Shown: piece after piece, positions 60,104 through 64,000 of the stretch
Numbering within the stretch: the stretch's first letter is position 1
Layout of the letters: each line of letters starts with the position of its first letter
Source of the DNA: Chromohalobacter marismortui
Lineage (GTDB): Bacteria > Pseudomonadota > Gammaproteobacteria > Pseudomonadales > Halomonadaceae
Length of the DNA stretch: 64,000 nt
Reading direction: 5' to 3'
Assembly: GCF_004364315.1 (NCBI RefSeq)
Contig: NZ_SOBR01000003.1
Location: 372,001-436,000 of the forward strand
Made by a program: the position numbers and the translations under genes
The notes under the pieces: generated by a model
Databases searched by the model: none
The model's input: only the letters and a program-made list of their open reading frames with translations
Told to the model about the DNA's origin: nothing

Positions 60104-61174
60104 TCACCCCGCGTCGCTCCCCCGACGCGGGGTGTCTGGTTCAGGGGTATCACTCGTCGAGCTAGACGCTTCGAGATCGCTACGTATGCGGGCGATCAGT
60201 TGCGATGCCTGCAACGTATAATTCGCCATCATCAACGAGTGGTTGGCGAAGATACCGAAACCGCTGCCGTTGAGCACGATGGGGCTCCATAGGGGCGCCT
60301 GCGAGGCATCGAGCTCAGCGATCAACTGATCGAACGCCGTGCCGACTCCGGCCGCTTCGATGGCCGGCGCGAAGTCTCGCCTGGCAGCGTCGAGAAGGTG
60401 CTTCAGGGCCCAGGTATTACCGCGCGCTTCGAAGAAAACGTTGTCGATACGCCACCACGGCGTGTTCACGCCATCCTCGCCGCGTTCGATATCGGCACTA
60501 CGACGCTCGGCGTGCCCCACGCTCGCTGCCAGCCGCTGGGTCTGCCGCTCGAGACGAGTCTGCACGCGCCCAAGCCAAGCCGCCAACGCTGGCGCCTCCT
60601 GAGAGAAGCTCGCCTGCTGCTCTCGCAGACGCCCCAGATAATCGCGCAGCGCCTCGCGCGCCGCCTGATAACGCCCTTCGGCGGATGGAAAACGCCAAGC
60701 GTCACTGTGCGTCTCCAGGGCATCGACGGCGTGTTGCAGAGTATCGTTAGTGCCATCGGTGATCGCACCATTGAGCGCCGCACTCATGGCCCTGACTTGC
60801 CCGAGCACGCCCTGCTCCCAGCTCGGCATGTTATCCAGCCACAGCCCCGGCGGCGCGATATCGTTACGCAAATAGCCACCGGGCTTGTCGAGCAAGCTGC
60901 CGAGTAACGTCACCGTGGTGGCGAGCACGGTCTCGCCGGGACGGGACGCATCCGTCACGGCCTCGGCACCGGAGGACTGCGCAGCGCCACGCTGCAAGCT
61001 CACCGCATCGTCGACATTGAAAGCATCGGGGCGCTGGCTCCACCAAACGCCCAATGCCACACAAACCACGAGGTAGATAACCAGCAAGGCGATCAGGGGT
61101 TTCCAGATCCAGCCATACTGAGGCGATTCCAGCACATTGCGCTGGTCACGCTCACGCTTGCGAAAAAGAGCCAT
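60104..61174 (-). CDS. DUF2333 family membrane-anchored protein
   Basis: Conserved hypothetical protein of the DUF2333 family, function unknown to me. ATG 61174 has AGGA 7 bases upstream; the longer frame is not conserved. The 356-residue product has a transmembrane helix at about 26-46 (PLIALLVIYLVVCVALGVWW). A large periplasmic, mostly helical domain follows (GGYLRNDIAPPGLWLDNMPSWEQGVLGQV, RIDNVFFEARGNTWALKHLL). The Ser/Thr/Pro-rich C-terminal tail is encoded across the terminator hairpin. Confidence 0.85.
   Translation of the reverse strand: MALFRKRERDQRNVLESPQYGWIWKPLIALLVIYLVVCVALGVWWSQRPDAFNVDDAVSLQRGAAQSSGAEAVTDASRPGETVLATTVTLLGSLLDKPGGYLRNDIAPPGLWLDNMPSWEQGVLGQVRAMSAALNGAITDGTNDTLQHAVDALETHSDAWRFPSAEGRYQAAREALRDYLGRLREQQASFSQEAPALAAWLGRVQTRLERQTQRLAASVGHAERRSADIERGEDGVNTPWWRIDNVFFEARGNTWALKHLLDAARRDFAPAIEAAGVGTAFDQLIAELDASQAPLWSPIVLNGSGFGIFANHSLMMANYTLQASQLIARIRSDLEASSSTSDTPEPDTPRRGSDAG
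60105..60134. terminator. Hairpin between convergent ppa and DUF2333 gene
   Basis: Perfect 12-base-pair stem CACCCCGCGTCG / CGACGCGGGGTG (60105-60116 with 60123-60134), loop CTCCCC. It lies entirely within the last codons of the DUF2333 gene and 19 bases after the ppa stop. No T-run follows. Confidence 0.55.
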
Positions 61175-61441
61175 GATGACGTCCTTGTATGAAGTTGAGA
61201 GCGGTGACTTCCATCCTATCACGCAGTCGCGTTTTTGCCGTCGCTATGATGCATGCTCAAGGACATCCGTCCTCGGTGGCCAAAAGGCATCACAACAATT
61301 GCAAACTAGACAGTTCGCCAGTTTTTGGGCAAACTCCGCTCACGCTAACGATATATGGCACCAGCGGCGGTATCTTGCATGATCGTGCCGTGATCTAAGC
61401 CAATCCTGAACAGGTTAACAGCGTCGATCTGGACTCATGAC

Positions 61442-61879
61442 ATGGCGAATCTTCTCGTACTCAACGGCCCTAATCTCAACCTGCTCGGTACGCGCGAGCC
61501 AGGCGTTTACGGCACCACTACCCTCGAGGATATCCGCCTGCGCCTGACCCAGCGCGCCAGCGACGCTGGCCACCGTCTCGACTGGCTGCAGTCCAACGCC
61601 GAACATCTACTGGTCGAACGTGTGCACGCAGCACGTCACGACGGCACCGACTTCATCCTGATCAACCCCGCCGCCTTTACGCATACCAGCGTTGCCTTGC
61701 GCGACGCGCTCACGGGTGTCGCGATTCCCTTCATCGAGCTGCACCTTTCCAACGTGCATGCGCGCGAGCCGTTTCGTGCGCATTCATATTTTTCGGATGT
61801 TGCTCGCGGCGTCATCGCCGGATTCGGCGCCGACAGTTACGAGCTTGCCCTGGAAGCCGCGCTGCGCCAGCTCGGCTGA
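61442..61879 (+). CDS. aroQ: 3-dehydroquinate dehydratase, type II
   Basis: Third step of the shikimate pathway. The 145-residue product has [19 protein letters not shown] near the N-terminus (catalytic Tyr and Arg), [35 protein letters not shown] and [33 protein letters not shown]. It is the standard dodecameric type II enzyme. It starts an aroQ-accB-accC string, an arrangement common in gammaproteobacteria. Confidence 0.97.
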   Translation: MANLLVLNGPNLNLLGTREPGVYGTTTLEDIRLRLTQRASDAGHRLDWLQSNAEHLLVERVHAARHDGTDFILINPAAFTHTSVALRDALTGVAIPFIELHLSNVHAREPFRAHSYFSDVARGVIAGFGADSYELALEAALRQLG

Positions 61880-61941
61880 CGAGGCACACGCTCCGATGGC
61901 AAACCACGCCACCTCACATTCACATTGATCGAGACAGGCTT

Positions 61942-62406
61942 ATGGATATTCGCAAGGTCAAGAAACTCATCGAACTCCTGGAAGAGTCCAATATCAGCGA
62001 GATTGAAATCCAGGAAGGCGAGGAGTCCGTACGTATCAGCCGCCACACCGGTGGTTTCAGCGCCCCCCCCGCAGCCCAGGCGCCCGCGCCCGCTCCCGCC
62101 GCTGCGCCTGCTCCCGCCGCACCCGCTCCAGCCGCCGCACACGAGGCCGAAGCCGCGCCCGCCGAACCCAGTGGCCACCCGGTGACCTCGCCCATGGTGG
62201 GCACGTTCTATCGCTCGCCAGCGCCAGGCGCCAAGCCGTTCATCGAAATCGGGCAAAGCGTCAAGAAAGGCGAAACCGTGTGCATCGTCGAAGCCATGAA
62301 GATGATGAATCAGATCGAGGCCGATCAGGATGGCGTGATCGAGGCCATCATGGTAGAGGATGGAGAACCGGTCGAATTCGACCAGCCGATGGTCATCATC
62401 TCTTGA
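61942..62406 (+). CDS. accB: Biotin carboxyl carrier protein of acetyl-CoA carboxylase
   Basis: Carries biotin between AccC and AccAD in malonyl-CoA synthesis. The 154-residue product has an N-terminal helical part, an Ala/Pro-rich flexible linker (about 41-66) and a biotinyl domain with the EAMKMMN motif; biotin would attach to Lys120. The thumb SPAPGAKPF is present, as in E. coli AccB. Confidence 0.97.
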   Translation: MDIRKVKKLIELLEESNISEIEIQEGEESVRISRHTGGFSAPPAAQAPAPAPAAAPAPAAPAPAAAHEAEAAPAEPSGHPVTSPMVGTFYRSPAPGAKPFIEIGQSVKKGETVCIVEAMKMMNQIEADQDGVIEAIMVEDGEPVEFDQPMVIIS

Positions 62407-62476
62407 GGCCGTTTGCGATCACTGCACATGAACGATCGCTAACCGCTTCCGAGCTTACATAGAGACGGACGACACT

Positions 62477-63823
62477 ATGTTGGACAAGGTACTCATCGCC
62501 AATCGTGGCGAGATCGCCCTTCGCGTGCTACGCGCCTGCAAGGAACTCGGCATCAAGACCGTCGCGGTACATTCCAAGGCCGACCGCGAGCTCATGCACG
62601 TGCGGCTGGCCGATGAAGCCGTGTGCATCGGCCCCGCGTCCTCGGCGCAATCCTACCTGAACATACCGGCCTTGATCAGTGCTGCCGAAGTCACCGATTC
62701 CAGCGCCATTCATCCCGGTTATGGCTTTCTCTCCGAGAACGCCAACTTTGCCGAACAGGTAGAGCGTTCGGGCTTCGTGTTCGTGGGGCCGCGCGCCGAC
62801 ACCATCCGCATGATGGGCGACAAGGTCAGCGCCATTTCAGCGATGAAAAAGGCCGGCGTGCCCACGGTGCCCGGCTCCGACGGGCCGCTCCCCGAAGATA
62901 ACGACGACGCGATCCTGGCCACCGCCAAGCGCATCGGCTACCCGGTCATCATCAAGGCAGCTGCCGGCGGTGGCGGCCGTGGCATGCGCGTGGTGCACAG
63001 CGAGGGCAGCCTGCTCTCCTCAGTCAGCGTGACGCGCAACGAAGCCAATTCGGCGTTCGGCGACGGCACGCTGTACATGGAGAAGTTCCTCGAGAACCCG
63101 CGTCACGTCGAGGTTCAGGTACTGGCCGACGGTCAGGGCAATGCCATTCACCTGTACGATCGCGATTGCTCCCTGCAGCGCCGTCACCAGAAGGTGCTGG
63201 AAGAAGCCCCCGCGCCGCATCTCGATCCCAAAGCCCGCGCCGATGTCCTCCAGGCCTGCGTGGATGCCTGCAACGAGATCAACTATCGTGGCGCCGGCAC
63301 CTTCGAATTCCTGTACGAAAATGGGCAGTTCTTCTTCATCGAGATGAACACACGCGTTCAGGTCGAACACCCGGTTTCTGAAATGGTCACTGGCGTGGAC
63401 ATCGTCAAGGAGCAGCTGCGTATCGCGTCCGGTCACCCGCTGTCCATTTCTCAAGAAGACGTGCAGCTCAACGGGCATGCCTTCGAGTGCCGGATCAACG
63501 CCGAAGACTCGCGCACCTTCATGCCTTCCCCCGGCAAGATCGATCTCTACCACGCACCCGGTGGTTTGGGCGTACGCATGGATTCGCATATCTACACCGG
63601 CTATAGCGTACCGCCGCACTACGATTCCCTGCTCGGCAAGTTGATCACCTGGGGCGCCAGTCGCGAGACCGCGCTGACCCGTATGCGCAATGCCCTTGAC
63701 GAGCTGCTGGTCGAAGGTATCAAGACCAACATCGACCTGCAGAAGGATCTGGTTCGCGACAGCGCTTTCCAGCAAGGTGGGGTAAACATTCATTATCTCG
63801 AGAAGAAACTCGGCCTGAGCTAG
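62477..63823 (+). CDS. accC: Biotin carboxylase subunit of acetyl-CoA carboxylase
   Basis: ATP-grasp enzyme carboxylating the biotin of AccB. The 448-residue product has [25 protein letters not shown] at the N-terminus, the ATP loop [28 protein letters not shown], and [21 protein letters not shown] with the metal-binding Glu/Asn and catalytic Arg. It follows accB by 70 bases and has the expected length. Confidence 0.98.
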   Translation: MLDKVLIANRGEIALRVLRACKELGIKTVAVHSKADRELMHVRLADEAVCIGPASSAQSYLNIPALISAAEVTDSSAIHPGYGFLSENANFAEQVERSGFVFVGPRADTIRMMGDKVSAISAMKKAGVPTVPGSDGPLPEDNDDAILATAKRIGYPVIIKAAAGGGGRGMRVVHSEGSLLSSVSVTRNEANSAFGDGTLYMEKFLENPRHVEVQVLADGQGNAIHLYDRDCSLQRRHQKVLEEAPAPHLDPKARADVLQACVDACNEINYRGAGTFEFLYENGQFFFIEMNTRVQVEHPVSEMVTGVDIVKEQLRIASGHPLSISQEDVQLNGHAFECRINAEDSRTFMPSPGKIDLYHAPGGLGVRMDSHIYTGYSVPPHYDSLLGKLITWGASRETALTRMRNALDELLVEGIKTNIDLQKDLVRDSAFQQGGVNIHYLEKKLGLS

Positions 63824-63842
63824 TCAGACCGAGCGACTCGAC

Positions 63843-63866
63843 ACGGGGCGGCCTTGGCCGTCCCGT
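63843..63866 (+). terminator. Hairpin between accC and prmA
   Basis: ACGGGGCGG / CCGTCCCGT stem (63843-63851 with 63858-63866, one G-U pair), loop CCTTGG. It is followed by TTTGCGTT, a weak T-rich tail. Could be a terminator or attenuator before prmA. Confidence 0.45.
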
Positions 63867-63892
63867 TTGCGTTGATGCCCAAGGAGGCCCGC

Positions 63893-64000
63893 ATGACCTG
63901 GTTGCAACTCAAGGCCCACATCGCCCCACAGCATGCCGAAACCCTGGAAGAACTGCTGCTGGCCGAAGGTGCCCAGGCCATCACCCTTCAGGACGCTCAC
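63893..64000 (+). CDS. prmA: Ribosomal protein L11 methyltransferase (partial, N-terminal)
   Basis: PrmA trimethylates ribosomal protein L11. Only 36 codons are in the window; the gene continues beyond the right edge. AAGGAGG precedes ATG 63893. The visible start, MTWLQLKAHIAP and then LEELLLAEGAQAITLQDAH, matches the N-terminal domain of PrmA. The accC-prmA neighbourhood supports the call. Confidence 0.85.
   Translation, partial: MTWLQLKAHIAPQHAETLEELLLAEGAQAITLQDAH

Noticed and set aside
61942-62406. Ala/Pro-rich repeat in accB as a genomic repeat or insertion
   Set aside because: It is the normal flexible linker of biotin carboxyl carrier proteins.

Overview
This window is a chromosomal core-genome segment from a high-GC gammaproteobacterium. 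Gene order and protein sequences fit the Halomonadaceae best (a Chromohalobacter- or Halomonas-like halophile). That placement is my inference from synteny and motif recognition, not a database match. There are about 60 protein genes, one structural RNA gene (RNase P RNA, rnpB), and no tRNA, rRNA, insertion sequence, prophage or CRISPR array. No gene-free stretch exceeds 300 bases; the only long gap between proteins (14472-14989) is filled by rnpB.

Layout. (1) 1-14471, minus strand: an almost complete dcw cell-wall and division cluster, in transcription order rsmH-ftsL-ftsI-murE-murF-mraY-murD-ftsW-murG-murC-ddl-ftsQ-ftsA (ftsA runs off the left edge). Most genes overlap by ATGA or similar junctions. 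mraZ is missing and rnpB sits directly upstream of rsmH. (2) 14572-25820: rnpB, rsmI, then the lpoA-yraN-diaA-dolP operon, sspA-sspB, rplM-rpsI, zapE, zapG, a Nif3-like protein and a DegS/AlgW periplasmic protease. (3) 25890-32745, minus strand: hisD, hisG, murA, ibaG and the mlaFEDCB lipid-transport operon. (4) 32890-40558, plus strand: kdsD-kdsC-lptC-lptA-lptB (LPS precursor synthesis and export), then rpoN-hpf-ptsN-rapZ-ptsO (sigma 54 and nitrogen PTS), then an orphan low-GC kinase-like gene. (5) 40652-54197: mgtE, pmbA, darP, tldD, yhdP, rng, maf, mreD, mreC, mreB. (6) 54389-64000: gatCAB, a fused PP2C/protein-kinase-like gene, ppa, a DUF2333 gene, aroQ, accB-accC and the start of prmA.

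Functionally the window is dominated by envelope construction. It covers UDP-MurNAc-pentapeptide synthesis (murA, murC-F, ddl), lipid I/II (mraY, murG), septal polymerisation (ftsW, ftsI, ftsL, ftsQ, ftsA), the PBP1A activator lpoA, rod shape (mreBCD), LPS (kdsD, kdsC, lptABC), outer-membrane lipid homeostasis (mla, yhdP, dolP), and fatty-acid initiation (accBC). RapZ-PtsN-PtsO-RpoN tie amino-sugar and nitrogen status to it.

The most interesting items are: a PP2C-kinase fusion in which the key residues of both catalytic centres appear replaced (57646-59367); an apparent AUC start codon for mreC with a perfect ribosome binding site (53041-53043); an AT-richer kinase-fold orphan behind ptsO, also lacking the catalytic Asp; and a sigma-54-type -24/-12 element just upstream of rpoN. 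I did not find a clearly novel multi-gene system; most of the window is ordinary conserved core.
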